Shown: one piece after another, positions 34,440-43,329 of the stretch
Position numbering within the stretch: position 1 is the first letter of the stretch
How the letters are laid out: the number at the start of each line of letters is the position of its first letter
NCBI GenBank assembly: GCA_903871935.1
Contig: CAIQIQ010000121.1
Coordinates: 1 to 64,000, forward strand
Origin: an uncultured Phycisphaerales bacterium
GTDB taxonomy: Bacteria; Planctomycetota; Phycisphaerae; Tepidisphaerales; Tepidisphaeraceae
Direction: 5' to 3'
DNA: 64,000 nucleotides
Translations under genes and position numbers: made by a program
Notes under the pieces: model-generated
The model's database searches: none
The model's input: the letters and a program-made list of their open reading frames with translations, nothing else
Told to the model about the DNA's origin: nothing

Positions 34440-35939
34440 TCACGGCCGCCGCTTCAGGTACAGGACGGCATCGCCATCAAAGGGCGGAGTGAATGTCCTG
34501 GGTGCGCCGCCTTCAACATCCGGGCCGGCGGATGGGGCGCCGGTGGCCGGATTCAGCCATTTGACGGCGAAATGGCCGGCGGCGGAAAGATCGACGGTGA
34601 ACTGGCCGCCCGTAGGGGCATAGACGAGCAATTCGGGATTGGGCGAAGCGGTGTTGGCAAGGACATGGCCGGTGGAAGAGAGTTTCTCGGCCGGAAGCAT
34701 GGCGGCGAGGTCCATACGATCGGCATAGCTGCGGATGTAGCCCATCGTCGCACGCACCTGGTCCCATCGCATATCGGGCTTAGGACTGATTCCGTTGACC
34801 GGTGATGGACACAGGTTCCGATTCTCACGCGGGTAATAGACGACGTATGGATCCATGAACAGTGTCTGGTTGCCGTTGGTGAAGTTGATCCAGAAATAGT
34901 TCCGGTTGAGCTGCGGGGAATCCTTCCAGATCTCCCAGTAGCTGTGGTCGGAATCGTTGATGTTCACTTTCCAGGCGGGATGGCCGGTGCCACGGCTGAT
35001 GGTTGGTGAGATTCTGGCGGCGGGAGCGATCCAGTCGGCATCACTGTTCAACAGATTGGCATCGGCTTGGGGATTGCCTTCTGCGGTCACGCCATAGCCT
35101 ATTGGGTGCTGCAGCGGTTTGCCGGCTTCATAGGCGCGAATGACGGCGATCAGGTGGCTGTTCCACCATTTGGAATCTTTGGGGGCTTCCTGCGAGACGA
35201 TCCACAGAACGTTGGGAAGGTCGTTGAGCGTATCAACCATCTTCTTCACGTAAGCATCCTGAATCTGCGTGATGGCGTTGGGAGCGGTCATGGTCACCGA
35301 GCTCATTGCGCCGCCATCGTCGATTCCATTCACATTGTTGGAGCCCGTGAAGGGATAGCCATCGCCGGAGAAACGGAAACGAAGGATCCATTCGCCGCTG
35401 AAAGGGTAGACGCCGGCGTAGATCCCGGCCGCGTTCAGTTGGCCAACACGGTCACGAAGGCGGTCGAAGTATGCCTGATCGTACTGTGTGAGATCGAACT
35501 TGGGCTTGCCATCCGATGCGTTACCCGGGCCGGTGCGCTTCCAGGGAAAGGGCGCCACGGTGAAGTCCGGCGGCGCGCTTGCCGTAACCGGCAGTCCGCG
35601 GAATGTGGGCAATTCCGTCGTCCATAGCAGCGTGAAGTTATGCCTGTAAGCGACCAACATTTTCACAAAGGCGCCGAAATCCAACGGCTGGATGGAGTTG
35701 TTGGTTCCCCAGTCCTGGAGAGTGTTCCAGGTGTGCGAACCGGTCAGGTAGATCGCCTTGCCGCTGCCATCTGTGAAGTATCGCGGATTGGTTGACAAGG
35801 CCTTCAGGGGAGCCGTGATGGGTTTTGGTGCGGATCCGGTTGCGACATCGCTCGGTGGATCGCTTTGGGCCAGAACAGGCTTTCCGAGGAATGGAGTCAA
35901 CATGGCGAACACGATACAGCATGTCGCAATGGATTTCAT
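34440..35939 (-). CDS. secreted DUF4038-type glycoside hydrolase-like protein
   Basis: 499 aa with a signal peptide. NPRYFTDGSGKAIYLTGSHTWNTLQDWG is the hallmark (given here as DGSGKAIYLTGSHTWNT) of the DUF4038/apiosidase-like TIM-barrel group. Later LWIVSQEAPKDSKWWNSH may carry a catalytic Glu. The C-terminal beta domain (residues about 400-499) resembles a putative collagen-binding-like domain found on these enzymes. The ATG at 35939 has AGGAAA upstream. It follows a strong terminator, so it is transcribed alone. Confidence 0.75.
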   Translation of the reverse strand: MKSIATCCIVFAMLTPFLGKPVLAQSDPPSDVATGSAPKPITAPLKALSTNPRYFTDGSGKAIYLTGSHTWNTLQDWGTNNSIQPLDFGAFVKMLVAYRHNFTLLWTTELPTFRGLPVTASAPPDFTVAPFPWKRTGPGNASDGKPKFDLTQYDQAYFDRLRDRVGQLNAAGIYAGVYPFSGEWILRFRFSGDGYPFTGSNNVNGIDDGGAMSSVTMTAPNAITQIQDAYVKKMVDTLNDLPNVLWIVSQEAPKDSKWWNSHLIAVIRAYEAGKPLQHPIGYGVTAEGNPQADANLLNSDADWIAPAARISPTISRGTGHPAWKVNINDSDHSYWEIWKDSPQLNRNYFWINFTNGNQTLFMDPYVVYYPRENRNLCPSPVNGISPKPDMRWDQVRATMGYIRSYADRMDLAAMLPAEKLSSTGHVLANTASPNPELLVYAPTGGQFTVDLSAAGHFAVKWLNPATGAPSAGPDVEGGAPRTFTPPFDGDAVLYLKRRP

Positions 35940-35961
35940 AGGTGGTTTCCTACGGGGGTGC

Positions 35962-35997
35962 AAAAAGAACGCCGCCCGCGGGGTGGCGGGCGGCGGC
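35962..35997 (-). terminator. rho-independent terminator after the SH3b gene
   Basis: On the minus strand GCCGCCCGC and GCGGGCGGC form a 9-bp GC stem followed by GTTCTTTTT, just beyond the stop of the SH3b protein gene. Confidence 0.85.
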
Positions 35998-36020
35998 TTG
36001 ATTGGTGTTGGCTGGTTGTT

Positions 36021-37274
36021 CTACTGGGCTTTGGCGGCGCTGGGGGGGTAGATCTTGGCGGTTACGCCGCGGAGGACTTTGGCTTGGTCGACGGACTGGA
36101 TGTCGGTCGGTTCGAGGATGTCGACGGCGAGGCGGGGGTCTTTGCTGATCTCACCTTTGATGCCGACGAACTTGCCGATGAGGATAGCGTTTTTGGGGTC
36201 GAGGGAATGGACGTAGATGAGGGTCTGGCCATCGGCCGGGTCGGTTAGACGAAGGAGGGTCTGGCCATCTTTCTGGAGGGTGGAGGTCTGTAGCTGGCCA
36301 ACGGCGGTGTAGACGGCGATGGCGGAGGCCTTGATGCGTTCTTCGATGGCCTGACGCTGTGTCTGCAGTTCAGTCTGCTTTGCCTGGAAGTCGGCGGCGG
36401 CTTGCTTGGTCTGAATCAGATCGGCTTGCTGCTTTTGCAGGGCAGTCAGCTCGGCGGTGCGGATGGTCACCATTCTTCGGCTGGTAACGGAGAGGCTATC
36501 GGCTTTCTGGCCGAGCTGCTGATAGCCCTTGAGCAGGTCGGCGATGGGGCGATCTTCGAGGGGTTGGGCGTTGGCCTGCTGGACGCGGGCTTCGAGGCGG
36601 CGGAATTCGAGTTCGACGTCGTCATTGGCCTGGACGGCCGGGGGATTGGCCGGGGTGGCTTGGGCGGATTCGGCGGTCGGCTCGACGGACTTGGTGGTTG
36701 GGGTTTGCGTCAAAGCTGCGGGCGGGGGAACGGATTCGCCGGTGGTGGCTTGGCGCACCAGAGACACAAACTGTTTAGTGACATAGAGATACGCATCTTC
36801 AGGAGGGACGATTTTGTAGTATTCGTTGAGTTCACCCAGGATTTGCACCTTGGCGCCGGTGTTGAGCTTGGTCTGGGGTTCGGTATTCAGGGGGCTGAGC
36901 AGGCTTCCAGCACGGACAAGGACTTCATTGTTCTTGACGGTGCCGGTTGTGCCAGCGCCATCGCGGTCAACGTAGATCTTGGCGATATAGGAGAAGCTGC
37001 CCTGGGGCGGCTTGATCTTGAGCCATTCGAACTTATAGCCGACCACGATGACCTTGTCGCCCTTATTGAGCTTCATGGTGGGGTAGTGGCTTTCGGCGGG
37101 GCCGCTGCGGACGTTGACGGAGGTGGCGGTGATTTCGCCGACAGCGCTGAACTTGGCGGTAGGGATCTCGGTGGCGGCGGCTTCGGGCGGTTCCTGTGCC
37201 CGAACGGCGGCCGGGACGATTACGAGTACGCCGGCCGTCATTGCCAGAAAGAGGACCGACTTGGGAAGCGACAT
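36021..37274 (-). CDS. exported protein with two SH3b domains and a coiled coil
   Basis: 417 aa. After a signal peptide (to about residue 26) two bacterial SH3-type modules follow: TSVNVRSGPAESHYPTMKL (residues ~50-105) and NEVLVRAGSLLSP...YKIVPPEDAYLYV (~115-170). A Pro/Thr linker leads to a long helical region rich in Gln and Lys, probably coiled coil, then a C-terminal domain mentioning repeated DPADGQTLIYV. SH3b domains usually bind cell-wall material. AAGGAG precedes the ATG. Confidence 0.78.
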   Translation of the reverse strand: MSLPKSVLFLAMTAGVLVIVPAAVRAQEPPEAAATEIPTAKFSAVGEITATSVNVRSGPAESHYPTMKLNKGDKVIVVGYKFEWLKIKPPQGSFSYIAKIYVDRDGAGTTGTVKNNEVLVRAGSLLSPLNTEPQTKLNTGAKVQILGELNEYYKIVPPEDAYLYVTKQFVSLVRQATTGESVPPPAALTQTPTTKSVEPTAESAQATPANPPAVQANDDVELEFRRLEARVQQANAQPLEDRPIADLLKGYQQLGQKADSLSVTSRRMVTIRTAELTALQKQQADLIQTKQAAADFQAKQTELQTQRQAIEERIKASAIAVYTAVGQLQTSTLQKDGQTLLRLTDPADGQTLIYVHSLDPKNAILIGKFVGIKGEISKDPRLAVDILEPTDIQSVDQAKVLRGVTAKIYPPSAAKAQ

Positions 37275-37296
37275 ACCTATCTCCTTAGGGTGTATG

Positions 37297-37320
37297 GGGC
37301 ACGGGCAAGAGACCGTGCCC
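37297..37320 (-). promoter_or_regulatory. hairpin in the 5' leader of the SH3b gene
   Basis: GGGCACGG (37297-37304) and CCGTGCCC (37313-37320) form a perfect 8-bp stem with an 8-nt loop, about 25 nt upstream of the SH3b start codon. Confidence 0.35.
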
Positions 37321-37447
37321 AGTGAAAGTCTTAACGAAATCGGGAGAAATGTAAAGATCGGGCGGATTCAGCGACCGTGCAGTGTGGACTGGGTTGCCGA
37401 TGGCGGCGGCAGGGGCATAATGGAGGGATACGACAGGAGTAAAGCGA

Positions 37448-38287
37448 ATGAGTATCTCGATTGCATCGTTTTCGTTTCACGGGTTGAAGTCGGCCGGTCT
37501 GATGGATGTGTTTGGGTATCTGGAGACGTGCCGGTATCGGTATGGGCTGGGGACGGCGGATATCTGGAATGGGCTGATCGACAGGGATCCGGAGGTCTAC
37601 CTGAACGATGCGTTTGCCGCCAAGCTTGTGGGGGCGCTGGCGGAGCGTGAGCTTACGGTGGTGAACTATCACGCGGATGGATGCCATGCGTGGGAGAACG
37701 AAGCGGCGGCACGAGATCGCAACCACAGCCTGGCGCTGCGCCACCTTAAGTTTGGCGCGCAGATCGGCGCGAAAACGGTGCGCATTGACGCCGGCAGCCG
37801 AGGGCAGACGTGGACCGATGAGCAGTTCGACCTGATCGTGCAGCGCTTCAAAGAGTATTGCCGGATCGCGGGCGATGCGGGGATGAAGGTTGGCCCGGAA
37901 AGCCACTGGGGGCCGGAGTTGGTGCCTGACAATATGGAACGGCTGGCCAAGGCGGTTGATTCGCCGGCGTTTGGGATTCTGCTGCACATTGGGCATTGGG
38001 ACAATGCACCGATCGAGGAAGGAGATCGTCGCCTGGCGAAGTATGCGGTGCATACGCATGTGGATCAGAAGACATCAGAGACGCGGCTGGAATCGGCGAT
38101 GAAGATCCTGATTGACGCAGGATATACGGGCTGCTGGGGCGTGGAGCACCACACGGGGAAGAATGAGTATGCGGAGGTGGCGGTGCAGATCGCGCTGGTG
38201 AAGCGGCAGCTTGCGAAGTTCGCGGCAGCCGGGGTAGTTGTCAGGACGCCTGGTGGCAAGAACGACATGATTCCCGATAATGTCTGA
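37448..38287 (+). CDS. sugar phosphate isomerase/epimerase-like TIM barrel
   Basis: 279 aa of the xylose-isomerase-like AP-endonuclease-2 fold. Signals: YGLGTADIWNG near the start, VVNYHADGCHAWE, KVGPESHWGPE, GILLHIGHW and the terminal GYTGCWGVEHHTG, which supply plausible metal-binding Glu and His. AGGAG before the ATG. It is 2 nt from the next gene, so co-translated with the metallo-hydrolase; together a small sugar or glyoxalase-type pathway is possible but unproven. Confidence 0.78.
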   Translation: MSISIASFSFHGLKSAGLMDVFGYLETCRYRYGLGTADIWNGLIDRDPEVYLNDAFAAKLVGALAERELTVVNYHADGCHAWENEAAARDRNHSLALRHLKFGAQIGAKTVRIDAGSRGQTWTDEQFDLIVQRFKEYCRIAGDAGMKVGPESHWGPELVPDNMERLAKAVDSPAFGILLHIGHWDNAPIEEGDRRLAKYAVHTHVDQKTSETRLESAMKILIDAGYTGCWGVEHHTGKNEYAEVAVQIALVKRQLAKFAAAGVVVRTPGGKNDMIPDNV

Positions 38288-38289
38288 GT

Positions 38290-38940
38290 ATGGAGATACT
38301 CAAGGCGTGCGGCGGGGTTGCGCAGACGAACTGCTGGCTGATTGCCGATGAAGTGGCAAAGCAGGCGGTGCTTTTCGATGCGCCCAATGATACGACGGCG
38401 AAGCTGCTGGATGAGTGCCAGACGCGAGGGTGGGATCTGATTGGGCTGTGGCTGACGCATGGGCACTTCGATCACCTGGCGGATCATGCGGTGGTGAGCG
38501 GTCGTTTCCCGAAGGCGAAGGTGCTGCTGCACAAGGGGGATGAGGACAAGATGACGGGTGAGTATCCGCGGATCTTCCCGTTGCCCTTTGAGATTCCGGA
38601 GCGCAAGCCCGATGCATATTTGAGCGAGGGGCAGGAGTTGCGGATCGGGTCGATCAAGGTGCAGGTTATGCATACGCCGGGGCACGCGGCAGGACATGTG
38701 GTGTTCTATCTGCCGGAGGAGAAGGTGCTGGTCGGCGGGGACATGATATTGTGCGGGGCGATCGGGCGGGTGGATCTTCCGGATTCGGTTTACGATGTCA
38801 TGTGCCAGAGCATCCGGCGGATCATGGACCTACCGGATGAGACGACGCTGCTGCCGGGGCATTGCGGCAGGACGACGCTGGGGCGGGAACTGCATAGCAA
38901 CTGTATGGTGAAGGAGTGCCTTAGTCGGCAGGGTCGGTGA
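38290..38940 (+). CDS. metallo-beta-lactamase-fold hydrolase (glyoxalase II-like)
   Basis: 216 aa. Metal ligands: THGHFDH (HxHxDH), HTPGHAAGH, GGDMI and the final PGH. Closest to YcbL/glyoxalase II-type hydrolases of about this length. Starts 2 nt after the isomerase-like gene. Confidence 0.88.
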   Translation: MEILKACGGVAQTNCWLIADEVAKQAVLFDAPNDTTAKLLDECQTRGWDLIGLWLTHGHFDHLADHAVVSGRFPKAKVLLHKGDEDKMTGEYPRIFPLPFEIPERKPDAYLSEGQELRIGSIKVQVMHTPGHAAGHVVFYLPEEKVLVGGDMILCGAIGRVDLPDSVYDVMCQSIRRIMDLPDETTLLPGHCGRTTLGRELHSNCMVKECLSRQGR

Positions 38941-39024
38941 CCGCACCGGACGTAGATTGGGGGCGGGAGAAGATCGCTGAGAGGCCGTCTTTGTGGCAGC
39001 GATGGCGTTTGCACGATGGGTGCC

Positions 39025-40296
39025 TCATGGCGCCACGTTTTCGGCCGGTGGGGTCACCGGCTCTACTTCTGCGGCCGTTGGCTGGATGTCTGCCTTCATC
39101 ACCTCACGCAGCAGGACCGTCGCAAACGCTCCAGAGGGCAGCGTGAAGGCGATGGTGATGTGGGGGCCGAACTGGTCGGCACCGCCGCTGAGTTGGAGAT
39201 CCTGGACCACGATGCGCAGGGGGCGACGGGCGCCTTTGATCTTGTGCTTGCCTTCGAGGCGGAATTGCTCGGGGGTGAGTTGGAACTGAGCGAGCACCTC
39301 CTGCTCGATCTGCAGCGGCTGGCCTTCGGGGGTGCTCATGCGATAGCCGAGCAGTGGGCCGGTCGGGCTGATCTCAAAGGCCTTGGCGCGGGGCTGTTCG
39401 ACCTCGGCATTCTCCACCAGGAAACAGGCGCCGTTGTCGTGCTTCCATGCGAAGTCGCCGGTGAGAACCTGGTCGAAGGTGGCGAGACGCCGGGTGAGCA
39501 CTTCGTTGAAGGCACGTGACTGGAGGGCGGATATCCAGAGGCGTTTCAGCGGTTCATCGATCATCCGCACGGCGGCGGAGGGCTTGTGCGACTTGAACAG
39601 GCGGTGGAGGATTCGGCGTTCCATGCCGCAGTGGCGCGGCCAGGCGTGCATGGCTTCTTCGTTCTTGTGCTCGTCGAAAAGCCGGCGGGCATGTGTGGTT
39701 TGGGCATCGTCGAAGCGAGGGTTGGGGGTGCCCAGCAGGAGCTTGAGTACGCCCATGTTGTCGTCGCGGATCAGGGCAGCGCCGAAGAGGTCGTTGTTCT
39801 GGCGGGTGCCGAATCGCTGTTCGCCAAAGAAGTTGGGCAGGCCACGCTGAGCGATCACATCGACGATGGCTTGGGCTTTGACGACATCGGTAGCGTCGAC
39901 CTCGCGGATGCGGATGGCAAAGCGGTTGCCTTTGAGATGGCCGAGGCGGAGCTTGTTCGTGTGGCGCGACATCCACAGCACCTCAACGCCGGGGATGCGC
40001 AGGGCGTTGATCATATCTTCGGTAGTTCCCTGGATGGAAAGCACCTGGCGGGTGACGGCTTTGGCATCTTTCATGCCGGCGAAGCCGATGCTGTGACGGG
40101 GGATATTCAGTTCGGCGGCCATGCGGTTGACGACATCGAAGGTCGTCTGGCCTGTCTTCTGGATTTCCAGGTAGATGTGCTCGCCCTCGCCGGAGGGTTC
40201 GTAGAGCGGTAATTCCTGAACGAAGAAGTCCTCAGGGCGGTCCTTGATGGATCCGCCAACGCCGGGGAGGTCGGGGGTGAGATAGGGTAGTTCCAT
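39025..40296 (-). CDS. truD: tRNA pseudouridine(13) synthase
   Basis: 423 aa. The catalytic Asp77 is in GFAGMKDAKAVTRQ. Other marks: PEDFFVQELPLYEPSGEG, NFFGEQRFG and a late RPLRIVVQD. The tail after about residue 400 is Pro/Ala/Glu rich and non-conserved. Modifies U13 of some tRNAs. Confidence 0.93.
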   Translation of the reverse strand: MELPYLTPDLPGVGGSIKDRPEDFFVQELPLYEPSGEGEHIYLEIQKTGQTTFDVVNRMAAELNIPRHSIGFAGMKDAKAVTRQVLSIQGTTEDMINALRIPGVEVLWMSRHTNKLRLGHLKGNRFAIRIREVDATDVVKAQAIVDVIAQRGLPNFFGEQRFGTRQNNDLFGAALIRDDNMGVLKLLLGTPNPRFDDAQTTHARRLFDEHKNEEAMHAWPRHCGMERRILHRLFKSHKPSAAVRMIDEPLKRLWISALQSRAFNEVLTRRLATFDQVLTGDFAWKHDNGACFLVENAEVEQPRAKAFEISPTGPLLGYRMSTPEGQPLQIEQEVLAQFQLTPEQFRLEGKHKIKGARRPLRIVVQDLQLSGGADQFGPHITIAFTLPSGAFATVLLREVMKADIQPTAAEVEPVTPPAENVAP

Positions 40297-40434
40297 GGTT
40301 TATCTCATCTTAGTTGTATTGCGGCATTTGAGCGACCCCCTTACTCAGCCGGAGCTTAAGGTGCAGATAACCGGATCGCGCGTTGACGAGGGAAGTCCAG
40401 CGGCATACGGTGCTTATCACCAATTGCGAGCCCT

Positions 40435-41628
40435 ATGGAATTACCGATCCTGGCCCTGTGCATCGTTTGCCTGACGCTTTGGCGCACTGGCGTCCTGGTC
40501 TACCTCTGCGGGGCCAGCCGCTCGAAGCATGTGGTATCGGCGGCTATCCGCTGCATTTGCGAACTGGTTACCTGCACACTGTGCTTCTGGGCGATCGGGG
40601 CGGGAATCCTGCTTCAGGAGAAAAATGCATACTTTGGTGTCGATCTGAGCAAGCTCTGCGGGGACCAGATGACGGTGCTGTTTACGCTGGCGATGGTTCT
40701 GGTCGGGACGGCTTCGCCGATTGGGGCGATGGCGGAGCGTGGGCGGTTTCTCCTAGTGGCGCCGTTGGCGGCGTTGATGTCGATTGTCATCATACCGGTG
40801 GTGGGGCAGTGGACCTGGCGCGGTGTGCTGGTGAGGCTTGGCGGGGTGGATGTGGCCGGGGCGCTGCCGATCGTGCTTTGCCCCGCTGTGGTGGGGCTGG
40901 TTTGTGCGGCGATGGTCGGACCCAGGTCGAATAAGTACAACCGCGACGGCTCTGCCAATGCCATACCGGGGCACAATGCAGTGATGACGGCGGGTGGGAT
41001 GGTGCTGATGCTCGCGGGATGGCTGGCGTACCTGACGCTGGCGAACTTCGTCTGGGCCGATGTAGGCGTGTGGCGGGCTCTGCTGAACGGAATCCTTGCG
41101 GCTTGTGGTGGATGCGCGGCGGCAATGATTCTTGGGGCCGTTCGCTATCGCAAGGCGGATCTGGGATTGGCGCTGATGGGAATGGCAGGCGGAATGGTCA
41201 GCACGGCCGCGGGTGCGAGTCTGCTGCCGCCATGGTTCGCGGTGTTGCTCGGGGCCAGCGCGGGCTTGCTGGGGACATGGTGTGCAGCATGGGTTGATGT
41301 GCGTTGGCGAATTGACGATGCGAGCAACCTGAGCGTGGTGATGATTGTGACAGCGGTGATTTCACTGCTGGCGACGCCGCTGATCACCGGAATCGGCTGG
41401 GCAGGGAAGATCAAGGCGATGGGCGCTAACAGCATCGGAATCGCGTTGGGCGTCATCGTTGCCGGAGTGTGCACATGGGCATTGCTGGCCGCGATCAGGC
41501 GGTTTACGAAGTTGCGCGTGAGTGAGGCGGCTGAGTACGATGGATTGGATCTTGCCGAGCACGATCAGAACGCCTATCCCGACTTCCAGCAGACGATGAT
41601 CAAGAGCTATCACTTGCGCGAGGTGTAG
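40435..41628 (+). CDS. Amt-like membrane protein lacking the twin histidines
   Basis: 397 aa with about ten membrane helices. It aligns well to ammonium transporters: GAMAERGRF, VDVAGALPIV, AIPGHNAVMT, GWLAYL, RIDDASNL, and a C-terminal tail YDGLDLAEHDQNAY. D139 matches E. coli AmtB D160. However V147 sits where AmtB has His168 and M303 where it has His318, so neither pore histidine is present and ammonium conduction in the usual way is unlikely. The N-terminus is shortened and lacks the outer vestibule residues. No GlnK is adjacent. A sensor or other role is possible. Confidence 0.78.
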   Translation: MELPILALCIVCLTLWRTGVLVYLCGASRSKHVVSAAIRCICELVTCTLCFWAIGAGILLQEKNAYFGVDLSKLCGDQMTVLFTLAMVLVGTASPIGAMAERGRFLLVAPLAALMSIVIIPVVGQWTWRGVLVRLGGVDVAGALPIVLCPAVVGLVCAAMVGPRSNKYNRDGSANAIPGHNAVMTAGGMVLMLAGWLAYLTLANFVWADVGVWRALLNGILAACGGCAAAMILGAVRYRKADLGLALMGMAGGMVSTAAGASLLPPWFAVLLGASAGLLGTWCAAWVDVRWRIDDASNLSVVMIVTAVISLLATPLITGIGWAGKIKAMGANSIGIALGVIVAGVCTWALLAAIRRFTKLRVSEAAEYDGLDLAEHDQNAYPDFQQTMIKSYHLREV

Positions 41629-41747
41629 GTGGCGGTCTGCATCTTCTTTGTATTGCATCACTTGCGCGATTTGCCGACTCAGGTTGCAGGTCTCCCGGAA
41701 TCCTGCAAAAGGCCGGTCAGGAGCGCAGCAGGACGAGCAGGAGTCCG

Positions 41748-41776
41748 TTGTGCTCATCGGCGCTGCAACTTATACT
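41748..41776 (+). promoter_or_regulatory. promoter upstream of the CBS-hydrogenase block
   Basis: TTGTGC (41748-41753), 17 nt, then TATACT (41771-41776). It lies 84 nt before the CBS-protein start codon, in the 232-nt gap after the Amt-like gene. Confidence 0.55.
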
Positions 41777-41860
41777 GTCTATTTGGTCGTATCGCGTGCG
41801 TTGTTTCAGTCGAGATCAGTTCGCGCCCTGCTATCGCCGGCAGGGAGAGGAGACTCGGCC

Positions 41861-42256
41861 ATGAAGAGCAAACGTGCCGCGGACCTCATGACCCAACCGG
41901 TCGTGACCGTCTCCCCAGAGGCGCTATTGGTGGATGCGATCGACCTCATGTTGCGCCACAATCTCGGAAGCCTGCCGGTGGTGGGGTCTGACGGGAACAT
42001 CTGCGGGATCATCACCGAGTACGACATCATGAACTTCGCCCTCAGCGGCAACGCCGCGGATACCAGGGTCGAAGAAGCTATGTCCCCGAAAGTCATCGCG
42101 CTGCAACCGGACATGGACGCAGCCGCAGTGATTGATCTGATGACCAGTCGCCGGATTCATCGCGTGCCAGTGGTCAAGGATGGCAAACTCCAGGGCATCA
42201 TCAGCCGGCGGGATATCCTGCGCGAAATGGCTTTCATGTACACGCGCTACCACTGA
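41861..42256 (+). CDS. CBS-pair protein
   Basis: 131 aa with two CBS motifs (ADLMTQPVVTVSPEALLVDA and MSPKVIALQPDMDAAAVIDL), ending IISRRDILREMA. Such stand-alone pairs bind adenine nucleotides and often sense energy state. GGAG 8 nt before the ATG at 41861 is preferred to earlier in-frame starts. First gene of the block leading to the hydrogenase. Confidence 0.85.
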   Translation: MKSKRAADLMTQPVVTVSPEALLVDAIDLMLRHNLGSLPVVGSDGNICGIITEYDIMNFALSGNAADTRVEEAMSPKVIALQPDMDAAAVIDLMTSRRIHRVPVVKDGKLQGIISRRDILREMAFMYTRYH

Positions 42257-42300
42257 GCCTGGGCCGGCATGGCACAGGTACGCAGTGGAGAGAGGTCAGC

Positions 42301-43329
42301 ATGCCCGCAAAGAAGCTGTCGCAATCGGCACTGGCGCTGTGGGTGCGGAAGCTTATCGAGACGCGGCGGGTGGTTGCGCCGCAAGCCAAGGCAGAGCACT
42401 TTGCATACGCCCCGCTGTCGCAGGCGGAAGATCTGCGGCTGGACCACGATGTGACGATCCTGCCGCCGCGAAAGTACCTGATGCCCCCGTCGGAAGTGCT
42501 GCTGCGATTCACCCGCAAGGATGGTTACACGTCCGTAATCGAACATGAGCCGATGATCCTCTTTGGCGTGCATCCGTACGACGTGGCGGCGATCGCACAG
42601 GCCGACAGGTATTTCCTGCACGACCGGCCAGATATCCACTATCAGACACGGCGCAGGAGCATCACGATTGTGGCGAGCGACGTGCAGAACGCATCTGAGG
42701 ACGTGTTTGCCGCGTGCCTGGGCACCGCGACGGTGCACGATGGATTTGACGTGCTGTTGACTCGGGTGGGCGACGCATATGTGATTGAATCGCGCACGCC
42801 GGCGGGTGATGCACTGCTGGCTCTGGCGCAGGACCTGCAGGAGGCCGATCCGGTAAGCCTCGGGCGTCGGGAACAGGTCTGGGAGGATGCCCAGAAACTG
42901 TTGCGACGGCAGGTGCTCAAGTGTAACCCGCAGGAGTTGCCGGCGCTGCTGGACGCCGCGCGGGAACACCCGGTCTGGGAGAAGAGATCCCAGACATGTT
43001 TCTCATGCGGATCGTGCGTAACGGTATGTCCCTCGTGTTTCTGTTTTGACGTGGAGGATGAGCTGGATCCGGATCTGCAGAGCGGAACGCGCCGACGACA
43101 GTGGGATGCGTGCCTGCTGAGCGGTTTTGCCGTGGTGGCGGGCGGGCATAACTTCCGCAAACGCCGCGAAGAACGATACCGGCACCGCTTCTATCGCAAG
43201 GCCAAATACCTGCCGGAACGATTCGGGTTTATGGGGTGCGTCGGATGCGGGCGCTGCGTCAAGGCATGTACGGCGGGGATTGCCAATCCGGTCGAAGTAT
43301 ACAACACGCTGCTGGAGGGCGCATCATGA
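42301..43329 (+). CDS. hydrogenase/sulfhydrogenase beta subunit (4Fe-4S dicluster)
   Basis: 342 aa, electron-transfer subunit like HydB/ShyB. Cysteine-rich CFSCGSC followed by CPSCFCFDVEDE (from about residue 233) and a second ferredoxin-like GCVGCGRCVKACTAG (from about 313) bind two [4Fe-4S] clusters. The N-terminal part has PPRKYLMPPSEVLL and FGVHPYDVAA, typical of this subunit. It overlaps the next gene as ATGA. Confidence 0.85.
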   Translation: MPAKKLSQSALALWVRKLIETRRVVAPQAKAEHFAYAPLSQAEDLRLDHDVTILPPRKYLMPPSEVLLRFTRKDGYTSVIEHEPMILFGVHPYDVAAIAQADRYFLHDRPDIHYQTRRRSITIVASDVQNASEDVFAACLGTATVHDGFDVLLTRVGDAYVIESRTPAGDALLALAQDLQEADPVSLGRREQVWEDAQKLLRRQVLKCNPQELPALLDAAREHPVWEKRSQTCFSCGSCVTVCPSCFCFDVEDELDPDLQSGTRRRQWDACLLSGFAVVAGGHNFRKRREERYRHRFYRKAKYLPERFGFMGCVGCGRCVKACTAGIANPVEVYNTLLEGAS

